Shown piece by piece: positions 10,423 through 25,000 of a DNA stretch of 64,000 bases. Origin of the DNA: Gordionus sp. m RMFG-2023 (Eukaryota; Nematomorpha; Gordioida; Chordodea; Parachordodidae); assembly GCF_954871325.1 (NCBI RefSeq), contig NC_088778.1:6605743-6669742 (forward strand), read 5' to 3'. A program made the translations under genes and the position numbers. The stretch's first letter is position 1, and every line of letters begins with the position of its first letter. Under the pieces are notes generated by a model. The model had not been told where the DNA came from. It worked only from the letters and a program-made list of their open reading frames with translations, and did no database searches.

Positions 10423-13086
10423 TTTATCTCACAAAAAAAATATAATAATCTAAAAACGGAAAACTTTTTTTTTATAATTAAAAACAATAATATTAATAAT
10501 GATTTTTCTACAAAAAAATAATATTTAAAAAAAAATTATTTAAAAAATTAATTATCATTATTTACAACAATTATAAAATACTATTTTATCGTATGATTTT
10601 AACTTATCTATATTAGATAAAAAAAATTTCAAATGTAGTTATCCGTAATAACTACTTACTGATTAACCTTTTATATCTTATAGTAACAAATAAAATTTAA
10701 ACATCATGATATTCAATTGGATACCTGTAAAATGATAAAGTATCCCCTTAATTTTTTTAATATAAGATAGTTGTATTTGGAATCTTTAAACAGTAATTCT
10801 ATTTCTACTTCTATTACTCTTATTCAATATTCTTAACTTTTTTCTCCCTACTAAATCAAATTATCTACTAAAACGGTATTGGGTTAGTTCCACTTACTTA
10901 TTTAGTTTCATCTAGGTACAAGGTTTGTTGGTATCCTTGCGAAAAAAATCGGCATAATTATATGAAGTAAGCCTTAGTATAATTCAGGTTCGCTCATTTT
11001 GTGCAGGTCTATGATCAACGTGCTAGATAAGATAAGATAAATGAATTGTAATTTAGATATTTACTTACCTGAGATCAACCTTGATGAAGTTTAATATAAT
11101 TCTACAATCAATATTTCATATATTTGTTAAGGCTAGAAAAAACTTTAATGATCAACTTAGGATTGGACAACCTTCGTTTAGGAGTCAATTTGAATATTCA
11201 TTGTACTTGTTAAACAAAGAGGATATAATCAATGCATCTCTTCTATTAGAGGGTAATTATATTATTAAATCATTGATACCTTTTTTGTTTAGAGCTCTAT
11301 ATTTTATATAGCACTCATGTTACACGATCACAGGAATTATCTTATGTTTTGGCTATAACATTTTTCAAAATTAAGGTATTAATTTATTAAGATTTTAATA
11401 CATGTTGTAAATCAAAATGATAGAATTATGAAAAAGCACAATATTATGCCGATCAATTAATTATGCATTCACCTCAATTTAGTCATATTACAAAAGAAAA
11501 CTGTATGCTTATATCAAATACCATTGAATCATCTCTAACAAATCAACACAAAAAAAGTATATAATTTGAACTAAGTTTTCATTTTAATATTTGGAGATAA
11601 GGGGAGAGGTTGATAAAGAAATAAAATATTTTACATTTAAAAAAAAATATATTGTGTGTAATTAGAAATTAAAATTACATTTCAATGATAATAGATTGAC
11701 AAAGCATTATCCAAGTCCTTAAAATTTGTATTTAGATTTAATTGTTTAAATAGTTTTCCTAAATGGAATGCACAATGGTAAGAATGCTCTTTCTAATTAA
11801 GCTAAAAAATTAAATGGTTCCTATAACCACCATTCATTTTTAAACTTTATTATTTCACCTGAAGATATAATATATTAAATGGGTCAGATGCAGCTTGATA
11901 TTTTAGCAAAGATAGATAAGAGATAAATATTTTTTTATGATGCTAAGTTATAAAGTTACATTCATTGCCATTTGATCTCATTGTCTGTTAAAATTAAAAC
12001 ATATTTTGGGCTTAGTGTTTATAAAAGTTTAAATTGTTTTAAGTTAAGTGCACAATTTTTTATTAAATGTATAAACTGTTTTTAACCGACTTAAGGTCTG
12101 ATACTTAATTTAGTTTTAAATTTTAGACATTCTTAAGGAAGTAGTTAAGAAGGAAGATATTATCATAGGAATGAGGATTTTATTATTAAGATATTGATGT
12201 AGAAAGATTTTATTAATTGATAAAATTTATTATTTAGTCATCATTTTCTAAGGTATATATATATATAAATGAATTTTTAAGAATCTGATGTAACTTAACC
12301 TTTTTTAAATCGACAAAATGATTTTACTTAATGAATTTTAAATTATAATTGAATTAAATTTTGATTATATCTTACAAAAATTATATAAATTAATTGAAAA
12401 AATAAAATTTTAAAGTTATTGAGAAGATAGGATAAGAAATGCATCAATGAAAGTATTATAATAAACTTATTTAGCTATAATGTTATTCTTTTAATATTGA
12501 TAAACATTTTAAAAATGATTGGCTTATTAATTTAATTTTGTTATAAACAATTGATTTAAGGGAAAGGAAGTTTCTAAGAATGCTTGATTTTTTGAACACA
12601 CTAAACAATTGGCAGAAAAATCATAGTCTAATTTTAAAAATTAAGGGTATTAATGAATTAACAAATATTTAGCATCTTAAATTGGGCTAATCCATCAGGA
12701 AACCCCGATTTGAAATAACAATAGCTTAAATTAAAATTAATAAGTCCGACACTTTTTATTAATCATAAAATAAAATTTAACAGTTTTATTAGGATCAAGG
12801 ATTTTAACAATAGTTTGGAATATATTCTCCTTTCCAAATAACTGATATCGACCAGTTAGATGTATTAAAAAAAATTAAATATATTTTTGTATGACTAAAA
12901 ATTCAATTAGCTCATGTCTTATCTATATGTTTTTTCTAAGAATTTTTTGAATCTCCTGTAGCATTAACCCTTTACTTGCAAAATAATTTTATATTATACT
13001 GAGGAAAAAAAAATTTCTCTAATTAAAATACTAGTATTTGATTAAAATCGCCATTTAAATAAAGAAAATGCTTCCAACCATAGTAC
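10423..13086. other. Intergenic, no supported gene
   Basis: AT-rich sequence. A 76-codon plus-strand frame at 11081-11311 has no recognisable family and no partner exon, and is not called as a gene. No RNA gene or element end was recognised. Confidence 0.5.
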
Positions 13087-13594
13087 CAGCGTCTTTAAGA
13101 CTATTCATTGGAAGCAATCCCCTTCAACAACATATCCCTACCCCCCTAAAAAAATTCCCGGCACCATCATTAATTACACATTTCTATTAAATGACCAATA
13201 CTCTAACCAACTATCAAAAATTTGCGAATGTATCAGTTATTTTTGGAATATGAATTAAATTAAAAATCTCTTCATTTACAATGAATTCAGTATTATGTTC
13301 GGCATGAATATGAATTAGTTAATATAATGTCTAACCCTTTTAAATTACATTTAAACAGAAATAAATTTTATTAGAAAAATAATGACTACATATATAATAT
13401 TGGTCGATATTTAGCGATCTATTTATATTATAATAGATCTATAATTAAATTATAAATAGCAATATATTATCCATAAATCATTCAAAAATTTAATAGATAC
13501 CACTAAATAATTATACCATATTTCCCAATTACCTCTCTTTAAAATATTTGTGTGCAAGTTCCTATCCCCCCCCCCCCCCGCTCATGTAACGCTG
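13087..13594. mobile_element. hAT-type MITE, family N2, copy 3
   Basis: Left end CAGCGTCTTTAAGA, right end TCATGTAACGCTG, with the family's internal C-rich blocks including a run of C near 13566-13580. Flanking octamers CATAGTAC and CCTAGTGC agree at six of eight positions, consistent with an old target duplication. Confidence 0.8.
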
Positions 13595-14719
13595 CCTAGT
13601 GCACATGGATTTTACTTTCTTGCACATTTATATTTCATTTTCCAACACCAGAAAACGTTTTATAAAAATAAGTTTTTTTATTCTAACACATTAATATTAT
13701 GAAGATATTTATTATTTTATTAAACTTGTCTTACACTCTATTATACTGTGTATCGAAGTCAATTTTTGGTTATATGAAGCGGACTGATTACCATTCTGGA
13801 AAAAATTAGGACCACTTGGAACTAGAAAATTTAATTTTTTTTTCAACTGGACCGTTACAAAAATATTATGGGTCCTGGACTCTACAATGAAGAAGAATTT
13901 CTGTTTTTTGGAATTTAGGATAATTTTTTGTTGTTAAATCTCTTAATTTGAAAAATTTTATTTTGTTCTGGTAATTGATATCCAAAAATCTACCTTATCA
14001 TCATAATTGTAATTTATTGTACAATTTCTTATTTAACTTAACCTCTCTTTGTTAATATTTTGCTTGATCTAATTTTATGATTAAATATATTATTTTATCC
14101 CTAATATTATATTTATTATCATTTATTTAACAAAGATAAAAGAAAGTTGATTACAGGAGCCTTTATCACTGCCACCGCCATACTAATAGGTTTGATGACC
14201 AAAAAATTTTAGCCCTTAATTTAAAGGTTTTTTAAACATGCTCAAAGAAACTTCCTGGTATATATATATTAATTTATATAATCTCTCAACCTTAATTATT
14301 TTTTAAAACATCCCTTCAATCAAACACCTATATATTATATCAAAGGCATCCATATTATATGAATATTTAAATTTCAAAAAAAAGATATTATAATTTATAG
14401 TTTAGTTTTAGGTCTTAAAATTATTTTCCATGTATTATGGTATAGTATTTTTTTTCAATCAATTTAATGTTTTCTTAAATTATTATAAAAATTACGGTAT
14501 ATGCAAACTATTTTTTTGAAAAAATGATGCTGCTCTTGTTTTGAGTCACTTGTAAATCATTATTTATTTATGAGATTTATATATTTTTGAATTATGAAAC
14601 GTAAAAATAATATAATATATCAAAACATAATATTTTTTTTAAAAAAAAACAATTTTTTAAAATTATTAATAAATAAATGATCGAAAAGCGATGTCAATTA
14701 TATATATATAAAATACATT
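13595..14719. other. Intergenic, no gene seen
   Basis: AT-rich sequence without a supported exon or repeat. Confidence 0.5.
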
Positions 14720-15046
14720 TTATAATAAATATTTGTCAAAAAAGATTGAATTCAAATCAAATGAATTTTTTTTCCCTCTAAATTCGGTCAAAGTTATATA
14801 ATATATATTTTTTTTTTCAGATATTATGGATCTGGGAAAACGCTTTGGGATTGGCAAAAATAGTTTATCAATACTGTCATCGTAATATAATTTAAAAAAA
14901 ATTTCTTGTAGATTTAAATGAATCCTAAACTTAGTAAAGATTCGATTCTCATCTGGATAAAAAATAATTTTTATAAAAGAAAAATTTGATTTGATTTTTT
15001 TTTTGCTGAAGGATGAACGAAAATTTAAAATAAAAAAAAACCCCAA
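14720..15046 (-). CDS. Unassigned 108-codon ORF downstream of alpha-actinin
   Basis: An open frame of 108 codons ending in TAA, rich in Phe, Ile, Lys and Asn. I recognise no family. It includes varied residues (PIPKRFPRS, ITLTEFRGKK) rather than a pure low-complexity pattern, and staying open this long in ~80% AT DNA is mildly unusual. There is no signal peptide or clear membrane span. It lies about 0.8 kb beyond the alpha-actinin stop on the same strand and past its likely poly(A) signal. It may be a small gene, a last exon, or chance. Confidence 0.25.
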   Translation of the reverse strand: MGFFFILNFRSSFSKKKIKSNFSFIKIIFYPDENRIFTKFRIHLNLQEIFFKLYYDDSIDKLFLPIPKRFPRSIISEKKNIYYITLTEFRGKKNSFDLNSIFFDKYLL

Positions 15047-15751
15047 ACAAAGCTAGCTTCAAATAGGAATTTCCAAGGGACAAATAATCAAATATTTGTA
15101 AAATTAATTTATTTTACAAAATAAAAAAAAGATTTTTGTTTAGATACCTAACATTAAGTATTATATTATAAGTATATATGTGTAAGTATGAATTATTCTA
15201 TAATTCAGCCGTGATAAAGTGAGTGTTGAATATCGACAGAGTGCATTGCCTGCCTTTCAGGTTCAAAGGATACTTGAGAAATAAAATTATAAGACGAAAT
15301 TAAGAATCTTACACACGTAAGGCTCTTTACCGTAAATTATCGTAATCTTCCAATTTATAAAAAATATTAAATCTAAGTAATGATTTCTTTTTTAAACTTA
15401 ATAGAGTCACCTCTAGATACTTTTATGTCAAATCGATCCTTTTGGAATTTGGGAAAAAATTTAACTAAAGCATGATTTAAATTTTAAAATCCATATTCGG
15501 AGCAGAGGTCTGCAAAACCTGACTCATGAATTGGGCCGAGTTATTGTAATTAATTTTTATTTAGGGTCAAAGATTTTTTTCCAGGTGGATTGTTGATTTT
15601 AAGAATATTATTTATAACATGTTGGATAGAGAATTTTCTTTTAAAAAATATTTTCGGATAGGGCCCAGTCAGGAAAGTGATTCTCTTTCCTTCAAGTTGG
15701 AAAAATTAAATTACCTATTTTTTTACACTCAACTATTGTAACAATTAAAGA

Positions 15752-15757
15752 TTTATT
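15752..15757 (-). terminator. ACTN: Poly(A) signal of alpha-actinin
   Basis: AATAAA on the minus strand, 85 bases past the TAA stop of the alpha-actinin gene. It is the first canonical hexamer after the stop, so the 3' UTR may be only about 100 bases. Confidence 0.6.
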
Positions 15758-15841
15758 AAAAACTACCTAATATTAAATGACAATTTTATTATCAAACAAA
15801 TGGGAGATATACCCGTTATTTTCGTTTTTCGAGATTCAAAT

Positions 15842-16036
15842 TTATAAATCGGTCTCTCCATACAGGGACGCTGAAAAGGAATGATAATCATACAAAAGAG
15901 TTCCTTTGTTGTGATTGGCAGTGTTAGCCGAAGATAGATTGGGCATGGGGCCTTTGTAGGTGCTCATTCGCTTAAGACAGTATTCGGCGTAATCGGGTGG
16001 TAGTTCACGTTTTAAATCGTCGGAAGTTATATAAGG
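15842..16036 (-). CDS. ACTN: Alpha-actinin exon 20 (EF3-4, stop)
   Basis: Begins [20 protein letters not shown] after a TTTTAG acceptor and ends LYGETDL-TAA (residues 856-919). Relative to vertebrate alpha-actinins, a ~13-residue Ser/Asn-rich insertion follows KGPMP, in the segment that forms the titin- and palladin-binding EF3-4 module in muscle isoforms. Confidence 0.95.
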   Translation of the reverse strand, partial: PYITSDDLKRELPPDYAEYCLKRMSTYKGPMPNLSSANTANHNKGTLLYDYHSFSASLYGETDL

Positions 16037-19000
16037 CTAAAAGTACAAAATAAAATATTTGGAAAATTCCATTTAAATATGTAATTTTTTGTTAAAATTT
16101 AATATAAATTCTGAAAGTGTTTTGTTTGGCAAAAATGTGACTGATTATATATTTAATCATTTGAAAATTTTTAGTAATCATTTTACTAATTTTTATATCT
16201 TAGATTAAATGAAAGACTTCAAATTAAAACCAATCCAGTTATCGCGGACATACTCCCAAAATATTCTTTAAAAAAAACTTTATCCCCGGCAAGCGTTTTA
16301 AACGAGGCTATTATTTGATCCGATGTATCTGTATCAGTATTTTCCCTCGTCATAAAGTCTAGAAATGACTCGAAACTTACGTGACCTGTTCCATTCGGGT
16401 CAACCACACCCATTATACGTTTAAACTCCAGATCACCCTATATATAATGTTATTAAAATATATTTAAATAATAACTGGGGAGTAGGCACGTTACAATATT
16501 CATTGATCAAAATAAATGTAAGATAATCTGATTTTTCTTATAAAAACAAAAATTTTATAAGGTGAAAGAAATGTGATTAATTTAAATTGAAAATCTTTTT
16601 TATGCAATTAAGGTAAAATTTGATCACTTCAAAGATTCAATTTTTTTTCCAAATTCTGCTAATCATTATTTTCTTAAATTATTGTTTCATATTTTGTGTT
16701 TTATAAATTTATATAAGTGTTTTTTTACTATTTATTTTTCCCTTTAACTCAACAATGGTTAAAGTAACAATTTTAATTATATAATTATAAATTATAATTT
16801 TTTTAAATAGGTTTTATGTAAATTTAAAAATATAAATAAATAGATATTAACTATAAAAAAAAAATTAGTACATTGATTTTCAACTAAAATATTACATATT
16901 TATGACTATGTTTTTAATGATTATATTTAGATAGATTATAAAGAGCTTTATTAAATTATGTTTAAAAAAATCATATTATCGTCCCCCAATTCTTCTCAAA
17001 AATAACCTAAATTTTTCTCAATTTTTGGAGGTTAATAACTTAAGACATGAGATATCGGTCTGATATATTCAGGGTTAGTTATAATTTTTTATATGCAATA
17101 AATAGTAGTTACTAGAGGTGGAAGCAGGCCACGAAACTATGCATGACCCATCATATCACGGTGTGAGTGTGAATAAATTTTAAATTATTAAACCTGACTG
17201 GACGTGATGGGCCTTCCCAAAATTATTCTCGGGCGTGAACATATATTTATAAATATAATATATATTTTCTAATTTAATTTAGTTATTTTTTAAAAATGAA
17301 TAATTTTTGAAAACAAAAAATCTTCCACATTTTATAAACAACGATATACCCATCGTCTACATGACAGGATTTACATTGGATGCAAACCCCCTTCAAAAAC
17401 ATTTGCTCACCCCCTAAAAAATTACCGCCGCTTTCAGCGTGGTGTCTCCCTATTATTATTTTCGCCTTTTTTTTCAGAGAATTTATAACCTAAATTAATC
17501 TATCTCTACTACCAACTATCGATATTTTGTGAATATAAAGAATTTATTTTTTAGATAATAAAGAATTTATTTTTTAGATAATAAATTCAATTAAAACCTC
17601 CATTATTTACAATGAATTAATTCTTATGGCATAATGAGCTTGTTGAAATATCTAAACCTTTTAAATTACATTTAAAATAGCAGAAAGTTTTATTTGGAAA
17701 ACAATGTGTATGATTGTGTGCAATATATAGATTCGGTCGATGAATTGTATTATAATAATTCTATTACAGCAATAAATTTTGTGCTATTTCATCTCAATAT
17801 ATAATAGATAACCCCCAAAAAAATTTATCCCACCCCCATTAAAGCAGCCTAGCCCCCTCAAAAATAGGATGCTAACTGTCCCTACCCCTCCAACTCATGT
17901 AGACGCTGGATATACCGCTAGTTCTACTTTTCTTATGTTTAGGTGTTATGTTACGAAACATTTTACTAAATCTTGTAAAAATTTATATGTTCAAATCAAA
18001 TTTCTCAAGCTTATTTACATGTGAATAATGATCTTCTTTCAAGTTTATTATATATATTATTTTACTATGAAAATGTAATTCTTCACATTAAATCATAAAT
18101 TATAATATATGCTTTTTTATGTTATGTATGAGTAGTGAAGGGGTAGAATTTGTAATATTAAAATTTTATCAACCTTTTGAGAGTGATACAATAATCAAAA
18201 CCTTAATAAACAGGATAAGATTCCTCTTAAAAAGAAAGATTTATTGCAGCCACTATATAAGATGATAGGCTTAATTCTAGATCCAAATTTTAAAAGCCTT
18301 AAATTTTTAATAGAAGAAAAGGAAGATATATATATTAAACAACCTTAAAAATGTTAAATAATATAAAATTAGAAGATATGCATAAGACAATGCCAATTAT
18401 CATTTATAACTTTCCTAATTCATCATATTCATAAAAAACCGTATATTCTAAATGAAACATTTAGAGAATTTCTAGATGATTCTAATGAAGCACAACATCT
18501 ATCGACGAAAGCTGTGAGGATGAACTTAAAAGATTCATCGCTCATAAGACAAATAAAGAAAATATTTTGAAGTTTTGGAAGCAGGAAAATTCATTTCCTT
18601 TTTTTGAGAAAATTAACGAGCAAAATTTTGACAACCCTGGCAAGTTCGACTTTTAGTGAAAGGTTATTCTCTGTGGTCAATCGCTTATTAGAGGAAAGGC
18701 GTATACAATTGAAATAAAAAAAAACATGCACATTCTACTTTTTATAAATAAAAATGTCAATTTATAAATTCTATTTATTTTTGGTTATTAATATGGATGA
18801 TAGAATTAGAGAAATAAATTCAAAAAAGTGTAAATTATAGCAAAGTAGGGAAAATTTAAAAACACCGTGAATCAAAATATTTCCATTCGTCGGGTCGTAA
18901 TTTTTTTTAGTGTAAAGCGTGAATTTATTTATTACAACCATGAGCTAGTGGGCCGTGAATAAAAAATAAGGCCCGCGCCCACCTCTAGTAACCACCATTA

Positions 19001-22000
19001 ATGAGTTAATAAATATTTTACATTTATTTTTCCCTGAAACAAATTGTTATTAAAAACCCATAGAGTTGCATGTAAGTAATCTTAAAAAAATAAAATGAGA
19101 GGGTCAACAGGATTAAGACTGCCCGAAAAACTTTCCAAAAAATTGGTAAATAATCAATCTGAATGCAGCTACTATTTTATGGATGGTGCGGTCTGAACCA
19201 GTTAAAATAACTATTACTTGTTTATCCTCCCGGATATTGTAGCCTAGGGAGATGAGGCAAGATTTAAAATCTTTTGGATCCAACATGCCGTTTTTGTTTT
19301 TATCGAAGTGAACAAAAGACATTCTGAATTCGTTGAGCTGTTCTTGGCTTATTCCTTTAGAATCCCTGGTTAAAATCTGTGGGAAAGAATTAGTAAAATA
19401 TGTTTTTGTTATATTTATCTAGTTCCTTTTTGTTTTCTGTTCAATTATAGTTCCATATTGAAAAAGCTTGTATATTGGGAAAAATTAATTTAATTTAATC
19501 AAATCCCACTAATATTACAAATAATTTTTATAAATGATAAGAATATAACGAAATCATTTCAATTTGTCCTAATATAGGTAAATAAAATGGTTACTAATTT
19601 GGAGATAATTATTATTTTTGGTAAATAAAACATTACAAAATAATAGACACTTCGCCAAAATCCAAATTTCCTTATTATTTAAATCGAACCGTAAAATGGC
19701 GAACAGGTACATTCGAATATTTTTTACAAACCCGGGCTGAGTCGTGCAATTAGTACTTCTACATTTCTCTGATATATGTAATAATCAAATGTGGGGGAGA
19801 CAACCCAAACAAAATAAATGAGTAAAATAACACAAATAGTAACTAACAACAATGGATATGTAGAGAATTTCTAAGAGAAAAAAAAATAAGCCAGGAATTG
19901 AGAAAGATTTGGATAAAAAAAATAGGTGATGTCTAGAGAATAAATAGACGGATATGGTTTGGACATGTTGAATGTAAGGCAAAGGATGATTGGTAATGCT
20001 GTTGGTTGGAAGTGGAGGAAACAAGATGTCTCCCCAGGGAATGGATAACAATATTTTCATTTCAAAAAATATTATTATTGATTAATTTTATGGTGTAATA
20101 TTGTGACCATTGTATAATGATATTTTTTCTAATATTGATATCACTTATTTTTTTAAAAAAAACCAAATTATTTATTTATATTTCAAATTATCAATCTAAA
20201 TATGTTCGGCTGCGATCCTGCTTATATAAAAGTTTTAATTGCAAAAAATAAAATTAAAACTTGTAGCGCCTATATATAATAATTTCCTAATTCCAAAAGT
20301 TTAAATTTAAAAAAGTATCTTCTTCATTTTTTTTTTGATATAAAAGTTTATAATAAGCCTGAGTGAGTTTTAGCATTAAAAAATGTAGTTTTCTCAAAAT
20401 AAAAAAAATTTAGTTTTAATGGAAGTACTTTAACAGTGAAAATAATTTTTAAAAATTTGTAGGGGCTCCCAACAATATTTTTTTGATTAATTTGAGACTA
20501 GTTATGAAGACCTTGCCTGACCTGGAATTTGTATGCCAATAATTTCGGATCGAAGTAAGCTAGAGTAAAATTTTGATTGGGTGAAATTTATAACCCCGAG
20601 ACTTCATAATATTTTCCAAGATGGTGGTCAAATATATCCATTTTTTGGTAGATTTATCATGAAATGAAATATATATAAGTAAAATGGGGAGGGGTGGGGG
20701 ATGAGAGCTGGTTTAATGATCAGCGTTTTTTCCCAGCATCCTCCAATAATCGCTAACAATATTCTAAATTTAGTAATAACCTGATTTTCGACTTCGTTGA
20801 TATGCCTAGACAAGGACGTTAAAAGCTGTTCCCACCCAACTCTTATAGTTTCCATGGTGTACCTGGTATAACGATTTTCGAATATCATGGCTTCTTGGAC
20901 TTCCTTCATGGATTGTATATTTTTTTTAAAATAAATATTAATTCATTAAATCATTTGTGATTCCGTTTTTATAGGTTGATTTCACAAACGGCATTTACGA
21001 TCATAACTTTTTTAGTTCAACTCAAAGAATTTTAGTTAATATTTCAGATGCAAAAGACATATCAACTTTCGAAGATAAGTAATACCATGTCAAATCAATA
21101 GCGTTTAAACTGACCTAATTAGATTTTGGTGAAATTGGGTATGTAAAGGTAAATAATAAGACTAAGGCAAAAGTTTAGTCTTCAAACTATTATATTTTAA
21201 GAGTATTAGTAGTGCTGTAAACGTTACTTCAAAAAAAAGGCGTTAAAAATATTAAATGATCTTTTTATAATAATTTTTTTAATATATTTTTAACAATAGA
21301 TGATTTTCAAAATTTTGTTCAGATAAACAAGAATGATTAGCGGTTAACAGCTCTCGCCGTGGTAAAACACACGTTTAACTGGCTCAGAGGATGGGAAAAT
21401 TGTATTATATTTAATAAAGAAAAAATTTAATTTGGGTTTATTAAAAATATTTAAAGAATGATAGCTTTATTTACAAAAAAAACTTTTTAGATCATTATCA
21501 CAAATATCTTCATTCAGATTCTTATCGATTTTTTTAAAATTTTTATCATAAGTTAATCTGGTATGTGGGTTATTTAAAAATTAATTTTAGTTTGTATTTA
21601 ACAAGATCTTTTCTCTGAAGTTTGAAATACTTGAATTAGGACACAATCCACATCATTTATAAAGTCAAAAAAGTTTCATACTGATGCCCGGGCAGAGTTA
21701 AATCATCTTCATGTGAAGAAATGCTATTTATATTGATTTAAAATTAATTAGAATAATAATCTTGACTGATGAAATAAAAATGAACTTGCTGGTATCAGAG
21801 TTGTTAAAAGATACTAATGGAAACTAATTACATATACATCGTAAAACACTTCTCTAAAAAAAATCGATACCGACAAGACGAAATATAGGGATTTTTTTCG
21901 CAAATAGTTTGTGCAAACACGCGAAATCGGCTATTATCGTCTCGATTTTGTGGTAGGCTTATGTTTACAAAATTTAGAGAACTCAACTTAATTTAAACAT

Positions 22001-25000
22001 ATCAACATCAAAAAATATGCGAGAGTAAGCGAACGTTCTGAAAACTTTCGACCTGCCTTGGCGAACTAAGTAGGTATTGTATTATTTTTATTTTTTTTAT
22101 ATACAATAATTGACGTTTGAAAAGTTCATATTTTTTAATTGTAGTTTTTTTTGATGTATAATAAATAAAAAGAAAATTTTTAAAGTGTCTAAGTATATAT
22201 TAAAAGATAAGTATCCATAATCAGTCATAAAAGGTATAAATATTTTATTTAAAAAAATTTTATATCATTAATTTGGTTTAAGGTTGTGTACCTAAAACAT
22301 ACCACTTTTCTTTATTTCCTTCGTCTCATTTATTATCAATATACCTGATTATATTTTTCCAATTCTTCTATGTTTGGCTTGTAGAGCTGCAAGGCTTGTT
22401 GAACACTGTGCAACTTGGTCAATTGCTCTTCCAACGAACTTTAAAAAAATTATATAATTGAGAGGGGGAAGGGTTGTTAGCATAAAGTATTTCCGCCTAC
22501 AAATATCAAGCTTTAAAATAAGATTGATAGAATAGTAGATATATAGTGTTTTTTTTAAAAGAACTTTTAATAAATTAAAAACAGATATTTATTTCAAAAT
22601 AGAATTGCTCAAATTTAATATTATATTGATTCTATATTATACGAATAATATATTTACTTGCTATTTTGAAAAACGTCATGATAATCGCATAGAATACAAG
22701 GCCCATTCGCGAAAATTCGTTATCAGTTGAAAATATTTTGATTTGACGGAAGGAGGGAACCATATGCGGGACAGAAAAAGAGAAATTTAATAATAATTTT
22801 AAATTGAATAATGGGGATAAAAAATATTCAAAGGAACCACGTATTTCTAAAAAAGTAATCATTTCAAAATGGTAAAAATTACTAACTACCAAGGATATAT
22901 AATACTAGTTAGACTGGCAATTCATTCATTTGAAAGTGTATCAATAAAAACACCTGGAAAAATGCCATTTTGAATTCCCTAATATAAATAATAAACATTG
23001 AAATTTTATAAAAAAAAATTTAAAAAAAAGTTTCATTTATTTATAAAGATTCTTAAATGGGAAACGAAAATGGTTTGTCACCCGCTAATTTGTATCGATT
23101 ACACTTCAAGATACATTTTAATAAAAGAATCGCCAATCTAGATAAGTATTACGGGTAAATGGTCACTACTCATAGCCCGTAAAGATCAAAATCCAAATCA
23201 GTGCGTTACTTTTATTGTAGTTAACGTTTTTTTGAAAAGTATTAAATATTTTGAATTATCATTTTATTTCGCGTATTATAAACGGACATCTGATCGAAAA
23301 GAATTCAAATATATATTATTGAAAATGAAATGGATAAAATTAACATGAGTATTGATCATAGAATATTAAATTAGATGTAAATAATAATATTAAGAGTGTT
23401 TATTTTCCTTTCCCAAAATTTGTGAACTGTGAAGAAAATATTTTTCACGGGAATAGTTATAAAATATATTAAAACTAATGTAGTAACTATAGTAAAGAAA
23501 ATTTATTCAGAAAAGTGTATGACATGGGTTTCAAGGTCATAGAACAATAACCTAGCTATTTTCTCAAACTTAGTAAAAGACGAAATAAATAATTAATTCG
23601 TGACTTTTAGCTAGCTCATTTTCGATGCGGGCATGTAGATCAATTTAATAAATCAAACTGAAGATTATTGGTCTGGCATCATACAGTTGATATACACCAG
23701 CCCCCAAACTAAATTTTTCTTTCCATTCATCTTTCTCACCAATATAACTTTATTTTCACATCTTTCCTTTTGGCCCCACCTTTAGTTTCACAAATCTATC
23801 TTTAAAAACACAATCCCTTCATGTTCTCATACAACTCTCAAATAAAAGGAAATAATTACACGTGAGTTTGCAACGCTAAATTGGTCACGGAATCGAGTTG
23901 ATGCTCTAACCAAGGCCCCACACTGTTGGCCTTCTCGGCGAATTGGATCCTAAGCTTTTGGTGCATCTGTTGCTTGAGAAGTTCTTGTTGAAGAACGTTA
24001 TCTCGACCAGGCACCAATCTTTTGACTTCCTCCCATTTTTCCTTTATAGACTAATTTTTATTTGCATAATAAGCACTAAATTTAGGTATCAAATATTTTG
24101 CATTTCTTTCACAAATCATATCCTAGATTTTTTTTAAAAAACAAATATTTATAATTTTAATAAGATGCAGGACTTACATTTGGGTTAACGGTAGAATACG
24201 GATTTTGGGTGGAGATGAATTGATCGGAACCCGTTAACTGACAAATATTCTCCCACATTTGCATTATAGAAGCACACTCTTTTCCAGCGTCTGATAGGTT
24301 GTTCTTGAAATGCTCGTGGGCATCAATCAAGCTCTACAAAAATAAAGAAGGGTTTAATAGATTCGGGGTTATCTTTAATAGACACAGGTTTTTAGCAAAT
24401 TTTAAATCATTTTTTGCCGTAATCGTTTTTAAACAGGTATAGGGTAGTTACCTTGTAAATTTCAAACAATTTGACCATGAAATATTAAAATCAATATAAA
24501 TTAGGAGTGTTTATTGCGGCAAAGGTATCACAAGGCGCCCTATAAGTAATTTAGGTTTTAAAGATTTGTAAATCTGCTACAATTATATTGGCATAGTAAT
24601 ACTATAATTGTTTGTTCTGCAAAATATCAAGAATATTATTTTAAGTTAATATTTATAATATAGTTGATTTTTTAAAAATATCATTAAAAATAAGGTTAAA
24701 TTTATTTAAAATATAATAATTACGATATTATTTTTTTTTAAAGTACTCTTCTTAATGTTATACACTAAATGAAAATCTCCTTTTTTAAATGTAATTTAAT
24801 GACCTCGGGTCATTCTATAAAAAAAAAATTAAGAACAAGTATTTTTTTGAATAACTTGCAATTCTTCCACGGTATGTACGAATAGCATATCAACTAAATC
24901 TTCGCAAGCACCGTCGAGCCAATTATTGAACGGGGCCATTTTTTTGGCCAGCTCGAGATAGAGTTGGTCCACATTTTCGAGGAATTCTTCGATCTTCTAA

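Larger units (their letters stand above)
16438..19217. other. Alpha-actinin intron between exons 18 and 19
   Basis: A 2.8-kb intron occupied mainly by a degenerate hAT transposon (17113-18987) that itself carries a MITE. No alternative EF-hand exon was found here, unlike vertebrate ACTN1, where an EF-hand exon is alternatively spliced. Confidence 0.6.

Noticed and set aside
11081-11311. 76-codon plus-strand frame
   Set aside because: No family, no splice partner, and no neighbouring coding signal; chance cannot be excluded.
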